Shown piece by piece: positions 32,594 through 40,531 of a stretch of 51,643 bases of DNA (positions are counted from its first letter, which is position 1; every line of letters begins with the position of its first letter). Under the pieces are notes generated by a model. That model searched no databases. It was not told the DNA's origin and saw only the letters and a program-made list of their open reading frames with translations. This DNA is from Streptomyces viridochromogenes DSM 40736. GTDB lineage: Bacteria; Actinomycetota; Actinomycetes; Streptomycetales; Streptomycetaceae. Made by a program: the position numbers and the translations under genes. Location: the NCBI RefSeq assembly GCF_000158955.1, contig NZ_GG657757.1, forward strand, positions 8,227,276-8,278,918. Reading direction: 5' to 3'.

Positions 32594-33160
32594 TCAGTGG
32601 CCGTCGCGCGAATACAGCCACAGCCGCAGCAGCCGGCTGAGCCGCGGCATCACCAGATACGTCAGCACCGGCAGCAGCACCAGCGGGAACACGGCGGCCC
32701 GCAACGGCAGCGGCCAGCCGGCGGTCCGGGGGGTCACCAGCCACTGGATGAGCAGGACGAAGGGGTAGGCGCCGAGGAAGGTCGTGAGGACCATCTTCCA
32801 GCGCGGCGGGGCCTGCACCGCGGTGCCGGGCAGGCTGAACCACGTCTCCATGCCGGTCGTGGACTGGCGTTCGCTGCTGACCTCGGTGGCGATGTCCTCG
32901 ATCCGCCGGTGCCAGTGCGCGCGCTCCTTTGACTCCAGCCAGGCGGCCAGCCGGTGCTGGTCGGACCAGCGCAGCACCGCGTGGTAGCGGTGGCCGTCCT
33001 CGGGAGTCAGCCAGGAGACGCCCTCGTTGCCGGGGAACTGACGGGCGCAGCGGCTGATGCCGTGCGTCCACTCCTCGAACTGCTGCTCCCGCCCGGGGCG
33101 CACCTGCCAGGTCAGGACCGTGGTCACCGGCTCGCCGCGGCGGACTTCGGTGGTGCTCAT
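32594..33160 (-). CDS. ABM-superfamily protein with two C-terminal membrane helices
   Basis: This 188-residue protein has an N-terminal antibiotic-biosynthesis-monooxygenase ferredoxin-like fold (TTVLTWQVRPGREQQFEEWTHG, then YHAVLRWSDQHRLAAWLES). Two transmembrane helices follow (VLTTFLGAYPFVLLIQWLV and AAVFPLVLLPVLTYLVMPRL). The combination matches the membrane-bound ABM group (COG3224), whose role is unknown; a cofactor-free quinone monooxygenase is one possibility. ATG 33160 has a weak ribosome site. A 12-bp palindrome lies 13 bp upstream. It may be co-transcribed with the phosphatase gene 20-65 bp downstream. Confidence 0.85.
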   Translation of the reverse strand: MSTTEVRRGEPVTTVLTWQVRPGREQQFEEWTHGISRCARQFPGNEGVSWLTPEDGHRYHAVLRWSDQHRLAAWLESKERAHWHRRIEDIATEVSSERQSTTGMETWFSLPGTAVQAPPRWKMVLTTFLGAYPFVLLIQWLVTPRTAGWPLPLRAAVFPLVLLPVLTYLVMPRLSRLLRLWLYSRDGH

Positions 33161-33172
33161 TCACTCACGTGT

Positions 33173-33184
33173 GCCACGCGTGGC
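33173..33184. promoter_or_regulatory. Palindrome GCCACGCGTGGC upstream of the ABM gene
   Basis: A perfect 12-bp palindrome sits 13 bp from the ABM start and 25 bp before the stop of the 125-aa gene. It may be an operator; in GC-rich DNA a chance match is possible. Confidence 0.35.
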
Positions 33185-33208
33185 GCGGCTCATGCCCGCC
33201 CCGGCCGT

Positions 33209-33586
33209 TTACGGGCGGTTGGCCTCGACCAGGGCACGGGTGACGGCCCGGACACTGCGCGCGATGTGCTGCAGCTGCATGACCTCGGCCGCGTACAGCT
33301 TGATCGTGTGCTCGATGACCCCCTCGTGGAGGCCGAGTCCGGGCAGGTCGGCGCGGGCGGTCTGCAGGGCGGTGCGGGCCACCCGGATCTCGTTCTGGAC
33401 CTGGATCTGGGCGTGCCGGGCGAGCAGGACCGGGTGGCGGACGAACACGGGGTATCCGGCGTAGCGAGCGGGCACCAGCTCGCGCAGCCACTTGGCCGCG
33501 GAGCGCTCCCAGTCGTAGCTCCCGGGGGTCTTGACCTGGCAGGGCCAGTCCGGGCTGATGCGCGTGGACGTCAGGGGCATGATCAT
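33209..33586 (-). CDS. Unknown 125-residue protein
   Basis: The protein starts at ATG 33586 (MIMPLTSTRISPDWP) with GGAAG just upstream and has good codon use for this genome. It is rich in charged helical sequence (ARHAQIQVQNEIRVARTALQTARADL, AAEVMQLQHIARSVRAVTRALVEA) and has no membrane segment. I recognise no domain. The frame runs further up but crosses the AT-rich region at 33745-33803 without family-like sequence. It may be a DNA- or protein-binding helical protein; no function is assigned. Confidence 0.75.
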   Translation of the reverse strand: MIMPLTSTRISPDWPCQVKTPGSYDWERSAAKWLRELVPARYAGYPVFVRHPVLLARHAQIQVQNEIRVARTALQTARADLPGLGLHEGVIEHTIKLYAAEVMQLQHIARSVRAVTRALVEANRP

Positions 33587-33744
33587 CGCTTCCGGGTGTG
33601 CGGCGTCGTGAGGGTGGACGACGGGTCGGGGCGGCCCCGGCCTAGGGGATGACCGGGGCCGCCACGGACACCCGTGACGCCGGAGCGGGTAGGACCCGGC
33701 CTCCACGGGTGCGGAACGGATCCGGAAACGACCGGGTCGCGATC

Positions 33745-33803
33745 CGTGAGCAGTATTTATATATGCCATCCGGTTTTCAAGGCGCATGAAAACATTCATG
33801 CGC
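33745..33803. promoter_or_regulatory. AT-rich region with inverted repeat GCGCATGAA-AACA-TTCATGCGC
   Basis: The 262-bp gap between the 125-aa gene and the RpiR gene holds a perfect 9-4-9 inverted repeat at 33782-33803. Next to it is an AT-rich segment (CAGTATTTATATATGCC, 33751-33767) unlike the surrounding GC-rich DNA. On the minus strand TTGAAA (33780-33775) and a TATAAA lie close by, although their spacing (13 bp) is short for a standard promoter. It could control the 125-aa gene or end the RpiR transcript. Confidence 0.5.
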
Positions 33804-33848
33804 GCTTTGTTGTGGATGGCCCCGGTCTGTGGCCGTTGTCCGGGCCGC

Positions 33849-34766
33849 TCAGTCCCTGAGGAAGAAATGGTGCTGGTCGGCGACCTGTTCGTACTCCTCC
33901 AGCCGGGCCTGGGTGCGCTCCGGATCCGCGTCCGTCATGGCCTGGAGCAGCGCCGCGCACACCACGCCCGGGGCGGCGTAGGAGTCGAAGACCAGACGCG
34001 AACCGGTCCCGGTGGCGAAGACGACGTCCGCCTCGTCCGCGAGGGGCCCGAGCGCCAGGTCGGTGATCAGGGCGACCTTGAGGCCGGCGCCACGCGCGAC
34101 CCGGACGGCCGTCAGGGTCTCCTGGGCGTGCCGGGGCATCGAGAACGCCAGCACCCAGGTGCCGCCCGCCTCACGCGACTGGAGCAGCGCGTCGTAGGCG
34201 ACGCTGCCGCCCCGCGTCACCAGCCGCACGTCCGGGTGGATCCGCCGGGAGGCGTAGGCGAAGTACTCGGCGAGCGAGACGGAGATCCGCAGGCCCAGGA
34301 CCGTGAGGGGCATCGACGAGGACAGTTTGCGGCCGATGTCGATCACCCGGCTCGGGTCGGCGAAGTCCCGCCGCAGGTTCTCCAGGTTCTCGATCTCGGC
34401 GTCGACCGCCGCCTGCAACTCGTTGCCCTCGATCTCCTCCGCCGGGCCGCCCGCGAGGGTGCCCAGCGCGATCGACTGGAGTTTCTCCCGCAGGGCCGGA
34501 TAGCCGCTGAAGCCGACCGCCGAGGCGAAACGCGTCACCGAGGGCTGACTCACGCCGACCCGGTCCGCGAGATCCGTGATCGACAGGAACGCCGCCTCCG
34601 TGATGTTCTCGATCAGGTACTGGGCGATACGACGCTGCCCCGGGGACAGCCGGGGCCGGTCGAAGAGCGTCCTGAGCTGGGCGGACGGGGAGACCTCCGC
34701 TTCCGGGGCAGCCTTCCCCGAGGTGATCGCGGATGCCTGTGCGCGTGCCTGCTGCGGCGATGGCAC
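33849..34766 (-). CDS. MurR/RpiR family transcriptional regulator with SIS domain
   Basis: The 305-residue protein has an N-terminal RpiR-type helix-turn-helix (about residues 25-95; FLSITDLADRVGVSQPSVTRFASAVGF) and a C-terminal SIS domain that binds phosphosugars (VLGLRISVSLAEYFAYASRRI, then VLAFSMPRHAQETLTAVRVAR). I use GTG 34766 because GAAGGAGG ends seven bases before it; an in-frame GTG at 34790 lies upstream of that ribosome site. Such regulators sense sugar phosphates. No sugar gene is adjacent, so its target is unclear and could be the BadF-kinase or one of the transport loci in this window. Confidence 0.9.
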   Translation of the reverse strand: MPSPQQARAQASAITSGKAAPEAEVSPSAQLRTLFDRPRLSPGQRRIAQYLIENITEAAFLSITDLADRVGVSQPSVTRFASAVGFSGYPALREKLQSIALGTLAGGPAEEIEGNELQAAVDAEIENLENLRRDFADPSRVIDIGRKLSSSMPLTVLGLRISVSLAEYFAYASRRIHPDVRLVTRGGSVAYDALLQSREAGGTWVLAFSMPRHAQETLTAVRVARGAGLKVALITDLALGPLADEADVVFATGTGSRLVFDSYAAPGVVCAALLQAMTDADPERTQARLEEYEQVADQHHFFLRD

Positions 34767-34933
34767 CGGTGCGCCTCCTTCGTCTCCCACGGACGTTCAA
34801 CATAGCTCACGCACCGTGGTGACCAGGGCTTCTGCGCACGGCACATGAGATGCCCGGCCGGTGGATACCCGTGCGCCGGGCGGGAACCCGCCGCGGCAGA
34901 AGATCCCGACACCAACGACGAGGAGCCGTCTTC

Positions 34934-35095
34934 ATGACCGTCCCCGAGGAGAACCGGCCGAAGACACAGACCACGGACGTGGCCCTGGACCAGCAGGACG
35001 AGGACCGGTCCCGGGCGCCGGGCGCCACCGGCCGCACGATGCGCGAGGCCCTGGAGGAAGCGGAGGTGAGGCCCGACGACTACGACGAGCACTAG
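34934..35095 (+). CDS. Small acidic protein, 53 residues, unknown function
   Basis: ATG 34934 is preceded by GAGGAG at 34919-34924, a good ribosome site. The product is hydrophilic and acidic (EENRPKTQTTD, REALEEAEVRPDDYDEH) and probably disordered. I recognise no domain. It lies 56 bp before the DUF3662 gene and may share a transcript with it. Confidence 0.65.
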   Translation: MTVPEENRPKTQTTDVALDQQDEDRSRAPGATGRTMREALEEAEVRPDDYDEH

Positions 35096-35151
35096 CGCGC
35101 CCCTGGCCGCCCCCGACCGAACCGACGACGCTTCCGGCAGGTGAGACAACA

Positions 35152-35553
35152 ATGGGCGCGCTGAGTGCGCTGGAAGAGACTCTGGAAAACCGATGGGAGG
35201 CCCTCTGGGCGCGGGTCCTCGACAAGGAGCCGGTCGAGGTCCTCGACGCCCTGCGACGCGAGTGCGACGACAACGCCGTGGTGTGCCGGGCGGGCCGGGT
35301 GATGGTGCCCAACGCCTACGACGTGGAACTCGCCGACGAGGTGCACGAGCAACTGTCGCGCCAGGGCACGGACGTGGGACAGGCCCTCACCGACAGCCTG
35401 TCCCGCCACGCGGAGCGCAAGGGCTACGAGTTCGCGGGCCCGCTCGCGGTACACGTCGCGAGGTGCCCCGACATCCCCGACGGCCGCTACCGCGTGGCGA
35501 GCAGGGTGATGGAACACGTGAGCGTGGACGGCTTCTTCCACGCCGCACACTGA
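35152..35553 (+). CDS. Stand-alone DUF3662 (FhaA N-terminal-like) protein
   Basis: The 133-residue protein has the DUF3662 pattern found at the N-terminus of FhaA (LSALEETLENRWEALWARV, then PNAYDVELADEVHEQL and EHVSVDGFF). FhaA normally continues with a disordered linker and a C-terminal FHA domain that binds phosphothreonine and works with Ser/Thr kinases in cell-wall control. Here only the first domain is present. ATG 35152 is used, with CAGGTGAG upstream. It may be a small partner in phospho-signalling or a divergent paralogue. Confidence 0.85.
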   Translation: MGALSALEETLENRWEALWARVLDKEPVEVLDALRRECDDNAVVCRAGRVMVPNAYDVELADEVHEQLSRQGTDVGQALTDSLSRHAERKGYEFAGPLAVHVARCPDIPDGRYRVASRVMEHVSVDGFFHAAH

Positions 35554-35556
35554 AGC

Positions 35557-35608
35557 ACCCCAAAGGGGCGCGGGGAACTGCGCGACCCGCCACACCGCAC
35601 CCGCGGAC
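35557..35608. repeat. GGGGCGCGGGGAACTGCGCG-type intergenic element, probable terminator
   Basis: CCCC-AAA-GGGG followed by CGCGGGGAACTGCGCG forms hairpins between two convergent genes (stops at 35553 and 35626). From memory this sequence is a very frequent intergenic repeat in Streptomyces chromosomes. It likely ends transcription in both directions. Confidence 0.65.
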
Positions 35609-35625
35609 GGCGAACGAGCGCACGC

Positions 35626-37317
35626 TCAACGGCGATACACCGTGATCGAATGCCCGATGTCGTCAACGGGGCGGCTGCCGCCGATCAACTCGGCCAGCCG
35701 CCCCGTCGCTTTCGCAGCAGCCGAATCCGACACCACCAACAGCCCCCGTACCTCACCCGCCGGCACCTTGCGAGGATCACGCGCCTCGATGCCGTAGTAC
35801 GACGGCACACCACTGCCCTTGTACACGAGCCACACCCGCTCACCCGCATACCGCTCACGCAACCGCGCGGCGAGCAGCCCGAGATCCTGCCCCCAGTCCA
35901 CGTTGGAGTCGTGCAACAACTCCCGGGTCCTGGCAGGCCCCCCGAACGCCTCGTTGGAATACGGCAGATAGAAGGGAAACGTCCGCAGCGAGCTGACCGC
36001 GACGAACGCCACCAGCACCGCCACCCCGACGGAGACCCACCACCGCCGCACCACGAGCACACAGCCCGCCGCCACCGTCAGGAACAGCGGCAGGAACACG
36101 GCGTAGCGGGTGCCGAAATCCCGTGCCCCCTGCATGGCCGCGGCCAGCAGCACCAGAGGAGCGGCCAGCAGATACGGCGCCGCCGGCCGCAGCCGCCGGA
36201 CCGCGACCACCGCCACCGCACCCCCCGCCCACAGGACGAGCATGCCCAGCGGCGTCTTCACCAGCAGCGCGGCCGGCAGGTAGTACCAGAGCGAGCCCGA
36301 GTACAACCGGCCGAACAGGAACCCCTGCCACGGCCGGTTCTCCAGCCCGAGCTGGATGCGCAGACCGTCCCGGTAGGCCTCGGGGAACGGCATCAGGTCG
36401 ACCAGCGCACCGCGAAGTCCGTGCACCGTGGGCACGTGCTGCTCCGGAGTCCAGCGCAGTTTCGGATCGACCGTCAGGTAGGTGACCCACACGACCGCGA
36501 CGGCGGCCAGGAAGACGACAGCCGCGCCGGTCGCCGCCCGGACCAGGGCTCGGCGCCGGTCGTCCCCGGTGGCGTGCCACACCGACACGGCGGCCAGTGC
36601 CGTCAGCACCGGTACGGCGGGCAGCGTGCTCATCTTCGTGGCCAGGGCCGCCCCGAGGGCCACCCCCGCGAGCGGCACATGCGGCCGGGGGCTGCGGCGC
36701 GCCCGCCACAGCAGCCAGACCGATGTCACCACGAACCCGGCAGCCGGCACGTCCAGCGTGGCGAGCGAGCCGTGGGCGATGACGTCGGGGGAGAAGCAGT
36801 ACAGGGCGAGCGCGGCCAACGCCCCCGTCACCCCGGCCAGTTCACGGGCGAAGGCGAACACGACCAGCCCGAACAGCAGCGTCAGCGTGATCACGGGGAG
36901 GCGGGCCCACAGCATCAGCCGCCAGGGATCGTTGCCCGCCTCGTAGAGCAGATGCCGCCCCACCGCGCCCTGGTCGCCGGTGACGGACGGACCGATGTGC
37001 GGATCCGCGAGGGCCACCCCGGTGCCGATGACGAGCTTGCCGAGCGGCGGATGTTCGGGGTTGTGGCGCAGCCGGTGCTCGTGCGTGTACTCGGCGGCCG
37101 CGCCCACGTACACCGGTTCGTCGATCGTCGGGGTCTGCCGCACGGCGGTGGTCACCATCGCGAAGGCCATCTGCGCGAGCAGCAGGGCCACGAGGAGCGG
37201 CACCGTCCACCGTCTGCCGGACCGCCTTCCCGCCCCCGCCGGTGACGGGGGCGGGAGCGACGCCGGCCGGGGGAGGGCGGGAGCGATCCAGAGGTCCCTC
37301 ATGGACCCACTCTGCAT
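35626..37317 (-). CDS. GT39-type membrane glycosyltransferase (PMT_2 family)
   Basis: The 563-residue protein has about 10-12 transmembrane helices. The first extracytoplasmic loop carries the acidic DE pair (TIDEPVYVGAAAEY) and a HNPEHPPLGKL motif, as in GT-C enzymes such as ArnT and protein O-mannosyltransferases, which transfer a sugar from a polyprenyl phosphate donor. The C-terminal soluble part (LLHDSNVDWGQDLGLLAARL) is also family-like. The start is ATG 37317 or ATG 37302. It follows the PAP2 gene by 21 bp on the same strand, so the two are probably co-transcribed. Confidence 0.87.
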   Translation of the reverse strand: MQSGSMRDLWIAPALPRPASLPPPSPAGAGRRSGRRWTVPLLVALLLAQMAFAMVTTAVRQTPTIDEPVYVGAAAEYTHEHRLRHNPEHPPLGKLVIGTGVALADPHIGPSVTGDQGAVGRHLLYEAGNDPWRLMLWARLPVITLTLLFGLVVFAFARELAGVTGALAALALYCFSPDVIAHGSLATLDVPAAGFVVTSVWLLWRARRSPRPHVPLAGVALGAALATKMSTLPAVPVLTALAAVSVWHATGDDRRRALVRAATGAAVVFLAAVAVVWVTYLTVDPKLRWTPEQHVPTVHGLRGALVDLMPFPEAYRDGLRIQLGLENRPWQGFLFGRLYSGSLWYYLPAALLVKTPLGMLVLWAGGAVAVVAVRRLRPAAPYLLAAPLVLLAAAMQGARDFGTRYAVFLPLFLTVAAGCVLVVRRWWVSVGVAVLVAFVAVSSLRTFPFYLPYSNEAFGGPARTRELLHDSNVDWGQDLGLLAARLRERYAGERVWLVYKGSGVPSYYGIEARDPRKVPAGEVRGLLVVSDSAAAKATGRLAELIGGSRPVDDIGHSITVYRR

Positions 37318-37338
37318 CAGCCCCCGCCGCTCACGGCG

Positions 37339-39252
37339 TCATCGCCGCACGAGTCGCACCGACAGACCGTCAGCGGTGTACTCGGGCACGGCCCGCAGCG
37401 TCGGGGAGTCCAGCTCGACACGGTCGAACCGGCCGCGCAGCGCGGGAGCCGACAGGACGGAAAGAGTCGTCCCCGCGGCCGGAGGCCGCTGGGCGTCGAG
37501 CCGCAGCGACAGCACGCTGCCCCGGCCCAGCAGGACCCGTCGGCCCACCGTGAGCGCCGGGCCGTGGCTCCCGCGCAGCAGCAGTTCCAGCGTCGACTCG
37601 CCCTCCTGCACGTACGAGCCGCGCACCCGCAGGACCTTGTCCGCGCGCAGCGTGCCGCCCGTGACCTGGACGTCGCCCTCGCCCAGGGCGTTGGCCGAGG
37701 CGGCGACCAGGGTGCCGTCCGCGACGACCGTCCCGCCGTGGTAGCGGTTGTGGCCGGTCAGGGTGAGCGTGCCGGTGCCGCGCTTGGTGAGGCCGCCCTC
37801 GCCCTCGATGCCGTGGCGCCAGCTGTCGGCCGCGTGGAAGCCCCCGGCCGCCGCGTCCAGCGTCACGGTGACGTCCTGGTCGAAGGCGCCGTACCCGTCC
37901 GCCGCGGCGAACAGGTTCAGCCGGCCCCACTGCTCGAAGCCGTCCAGCAGGACGTATCCGGAAGGCAACGCGGTCGTGCGCAGCACCTCCCGCCGCTGCG
38001 CCGCGCTCAGGTACGGCAACCGCGTCTCCAGCAGCACCTCCGCGCCCTTCGGCACCGTGAGCGGGTCCTTGCGGCCGCGGCGGGGCAGGACGTACGTCAG
38101 CCTGGGCGCGACGGCACGGGCGTTGGCCTCACGGTCGGCGTACGCGTCACCGGCGTCCGAGTGCGCGAAGTCGTACAGCGTGTTCGCCGTCGTGCCCGTC
38201 CTCTGCGTGAAGTACGCCAGCGCCTGGGCGCGTGCCGCCGCCTTGAGTTCCGCGTTCGCCGGGTCGGCCAGGGTCGCCGCCGTCAGGGCGGTGGCCATGA
38301 TCCGGCCGCCGATGACGTCGACGGTGGAGTGCATGCCCGACATGATCCGGGTGTGACTGAGCTCGAACGCCCGCGTCACCAGCTCCTGGAACCGCTCGGG
38401 CACCGCGTACGCCAGGGCCAGACCGGCCAGGTGGAAGGCGTTGGTGTGGCCGCTGGGGAAGCCGCCGTCGTCGACGGGGGAGGTGCTGCGCTGACGCAGC
38501 AGCTGTTTGACGACGACCACGTCCGAGTCGTACACCGGGTATCCGAGTTCGTCCGTGCGGCCGGTGTCGACGACCTCGCTGTCCTCGTTCATGCGCCACG
38601 GACGCGGGTACTGGAAGGCGTACTTGCCGGGGTTCCCGGAGGCGAACGGGCCGCGCACGGTGTCGACGAGCTTGGCCACCTGGCCCAGGTCCGAGGTGTG
38701 GGAACCGGCGCCCAGTGCGGACCCGGCGGGCGCGTCGGCCGGCACGGAGTCGCTGATCGTGGTCGGGGGAGTCGTGTCCGGTGCGGCGGTGATCGACGTG
38801 ACCGCTCTGGCGCCCGCCTTGTACAGGTCGGACAGCGGGCCCAGGCCGGCGATCATCGCGTAGCTCTGGTGCTGGCGGTCGTAGACGAACGCCTCCCGCG
38901 CCTGTGCCTCGGTGCGCGCGCCGGTGACCCGGGCGCAGTAGCGCATGTTGGCGCGCAGCACCTCGGGGCTCAGCGGCGTGCCGGTGTTCCAGGCGGCGCC
39001 GGTCTTCCACACCTCGGCCATGCCGCCGAGGATCCGTACCACCGCGTTGGTCTCGGGCGTGAGGTTCGGCAGGACGTTGGTCCTGTAGTCGTCGACGAAC
39101 GCGGCGGGAGCGGTGGCGGCCTTGGCGTCCGCGGCGCCCAGCCATCCGACCAGGGTCGGCGCGGCGACCAGTGCGGCCGAGCCGCCCAGGGAGGTTCTGA
39201 GGAAACCCCTCCGGTTCAGCGTGGGGGAGTGGTGCCCGGCGGATGACGGCAT
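37339..39252 (-). CDS. Tat-exported PAP2/haloperoxidase-like enzyme with autotransporter-type beta-strand repeat
   Basis: The 637-residue protein starts with a twin-arginine signal (NRRGFLRTSLGG, Arg14-Arg15). The middle holds a PAP2 active site (GGFPSGHTNA and SHTRIMSGMHSTVDVIGG), as in acid phosphatases and vanadium haloperoxidases. From about residue 490 there is an autotransporter-associated beta-strand repeat (LTKRGTGTLTLTGHNRYHGG) with further beta-rich sequence to the end. It is predicted to be folded before export and to act outside the cell, likely as a phosphatase; the Tat route would also suit a metal cofactor such as vanadate. It is upstream of, and probably co-transcribed with, the glycosyltransferase. 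Confidence 0.88.
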   Translation of the reverse strand: MPSSAGHHSPTLNRRGFLRTSLGGSAALVAAPTLVGWLGAADAKAATAPAAFVDDYRTNVLPNLTPETNAVVRILGGMAEVWKTGAAWNTGTPLSPEVLRANMRYCARVTGARTEAQAREAFVYDRQHQSYAMIAGLGPLSDLYKAGARAVTSITAAPDTTPPTTISDSVPADAPAGSALGAGSHTSDLGQVAKLVDTVRGPFASGNPGKYAFQYPRPWRMNEDSEVVDTGRTDELGYPVYDSDVVVVKQLLRQRSTSPVDDGGFPSGHTNAFHLAGLALAYAVPERFQELVTRAFELSHTRIMSGMHSTVDVIGGRIMATALTAATLADPANAELKAAARAQALAYFTQRTGTTANTLYDFAHSDAGDAYADREANARAVAPRLTYVLPRRGRKDPLTVPKGAEVLLETRLPYLSAAQRREVLRTTALPSGYVLLDGFEQWGRLNLFAAADGYGAFDQDVTVTLDAAAGGFHAADSWRHGIEGEGGLTKRGTGTLTLTGHNRYHGGTVVADGTLVAASANALGEGDVQVTGGTLRADKVLRVRGSYVQEGESTLELLLRGSHGPALTVGRRVLLGRGSVLSLRLDAQRPPAAGTTLSVLSAPALRGRFDRVELDSPTLRAVPEYTADGLSVRLVRR

Positions 39253-39391
39253 GGGTGTGCCTCTCTTCAGTTCTGCGGCCTGCGGCCGGGTGGGGTCGTG
39301 CGATCTTGCCTGATTCGAAGGCCGAGCGGTGTCCCGTCGACGAGGGGTCGGCGGCCGGGACGTGACCCGCGGGTGAACGCGCGGCCCCGGC

Positions 39392-40291
39392 TCACAGGAG
39401 CGAGCGCGCCAGCGTCACCGCACCCTCGACCGGTGGCACCCGCAGGGGCCTGGCGCGGGCCGTGGGCACCGTTTCGGCCAGGGCGTCGGTGAAGGCGTCG
39501 AACAGCTCGGACTGGGCCAGCACCGTGCCGCCCGCCACGACCACGTCGTCGACCGCGACACCCCGGTCGGCGAGCCGGGTGACCAGCGCGGCGAGCGACC
39601 GGCCCGCCTCGTCGATCACGGTCCGGGCGAGCGCGGAGCCGTCGGCGGCTGCCGCGAAGACGACGGGAGCGTGCCGGCCCCACTCGGCTGAGACATCCGT
39701 GGCCTTCTCCAAGGCCGCGCCGAGCGCGGGCACCTCGGGCACATCGAGCGCGGCGACGAGCCCGAGCGCGAGCGCGTCGGGCCGCTCCCCGCGGTCGTGG
39801 GCCGCCCACACGGCCCGTGCCGCCTCCCGGACGAGACCGGCGGCGCCGCCCTCGTCGCCGAGGACCGCGCCCCAGCCACCCACCTGGACGGCGGTGCCGT
39901 CGGGCAGCCGCCCCACCGCCACCGAGCCGGTGCCGGCGACCAGGCCGACACCCTTGTCCAGTCCGGCCGCGGGGACGAGGAGCTGCGCGTCGCCCACCAC
40001 CAGCGCGGGCGCGTCGAAGTGCAGCTGGAGCGCGTCGCGTATCTGCGCGCACTGGCGGGGGGTCTCGCAGGCGTGCCCGCCGACGGCCACGGCGGTCGGG
40101 CGGGCGCCCGCCGGGAGCGCGTCGGCGACCAGCGCGGCCAGCCACCCGGCGGCGGTCACCGGGTCGTGCGGCCGCCAGCCGCTGCTCGCACGGACGTGGT
40201 CGGCCACGGGGACGTCGCCCACGAAAGCGCGGAGATGCGTCTTGGTGCCGCCTACGTCGATACCGATCACGAGGGGCGCGAAGTCCTGCAC
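39392..40291 (-). CDS. BadF/BadG-type sugar kinase (N-acetylglucosamine kinase-like)
   Basis: The 299-residue protein has the ASKHA phosphate motif near its N-terminus (LVIGIDVGGTKTHLRAF), a second nucleotide motif (GVGLVAGTGSVAVGRL), GWGAVLGDEGGAAGL and VVVAGGTVLAQSEL. The BadF/BadG/BcrA family includes N-acetylglucosamine kinases. GTG 40291 is used because AGAGG lies just upstream. The divergent ROK gene and the inverted repeat between them link it to sugar locus 2, where it could phosphorylate the imported sugar. Substrate is not certain. Confidence 0.88.
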   Translation of the reverse strand: MQDFAPLVIGIDVGGTKTHLRAFVGDVPVADHVRASSGWRPHDPVTAAGWLAALVADALPAGARPTAVAVGGHACETPRQCAQIRDALQLHFDAPALVVGDAQLLVPAAGLDKGVGLVAGTGSVAVGRLPDGTAVQVGGWGAVLGDEGGAAGLVREAARAVWAAHDRGERPDALALGLVAALDVPEVPALGAALEKATDVSAEWGRHAPVVFAAAADGSALARTVIDEAGRSLAALVTRLADRGVAVDDVVVAGGTVLAQSELFDAFTDALAETVPTARARPLRVPPVEGAVTLARSLL

Positions 40292-40414
40292 GGAGCCTCT
40301 TTCGTCGTTGCGCTGGGCTGCGACGGCGGGCGAACCGTGCCTGAAGGACGGGCAGTTGAATGACTCGGGAAGCCCCGGGACGGGCTTCTGGCGGAGCACG
40401 GCAGGCGAGTACCG

Positions 40415-40448
40415 TGTACTTCGTTAGGAAGTTAACTAACGAAGTACA
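40415..40448. promoter_or_regulatory. Long inverted repeat TGTACTTCGTTAG-8-CTAACGAAGTACA, likely ROK operator
   Basis: Perfect 13-bp arms flank an 8-bp AT-rich spacer (GAAGTTAA). It lies in the 240-bp gap between the divergent kinase and ROK genes, 124 bp from the kinase start and 84 bp from the ROK start. Length, symmetry and place fit a repressor site for the ROK protein. Confidence 0.7.
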
Positions 40449-40531
40449 GTGCGTCAAGAGGAATCCCTTCGCCGCGTCCACTGGAGACGATCCGAGACGA
40501 TCGACCCGGGAGCGCGCGGCCCGTTACCCGT

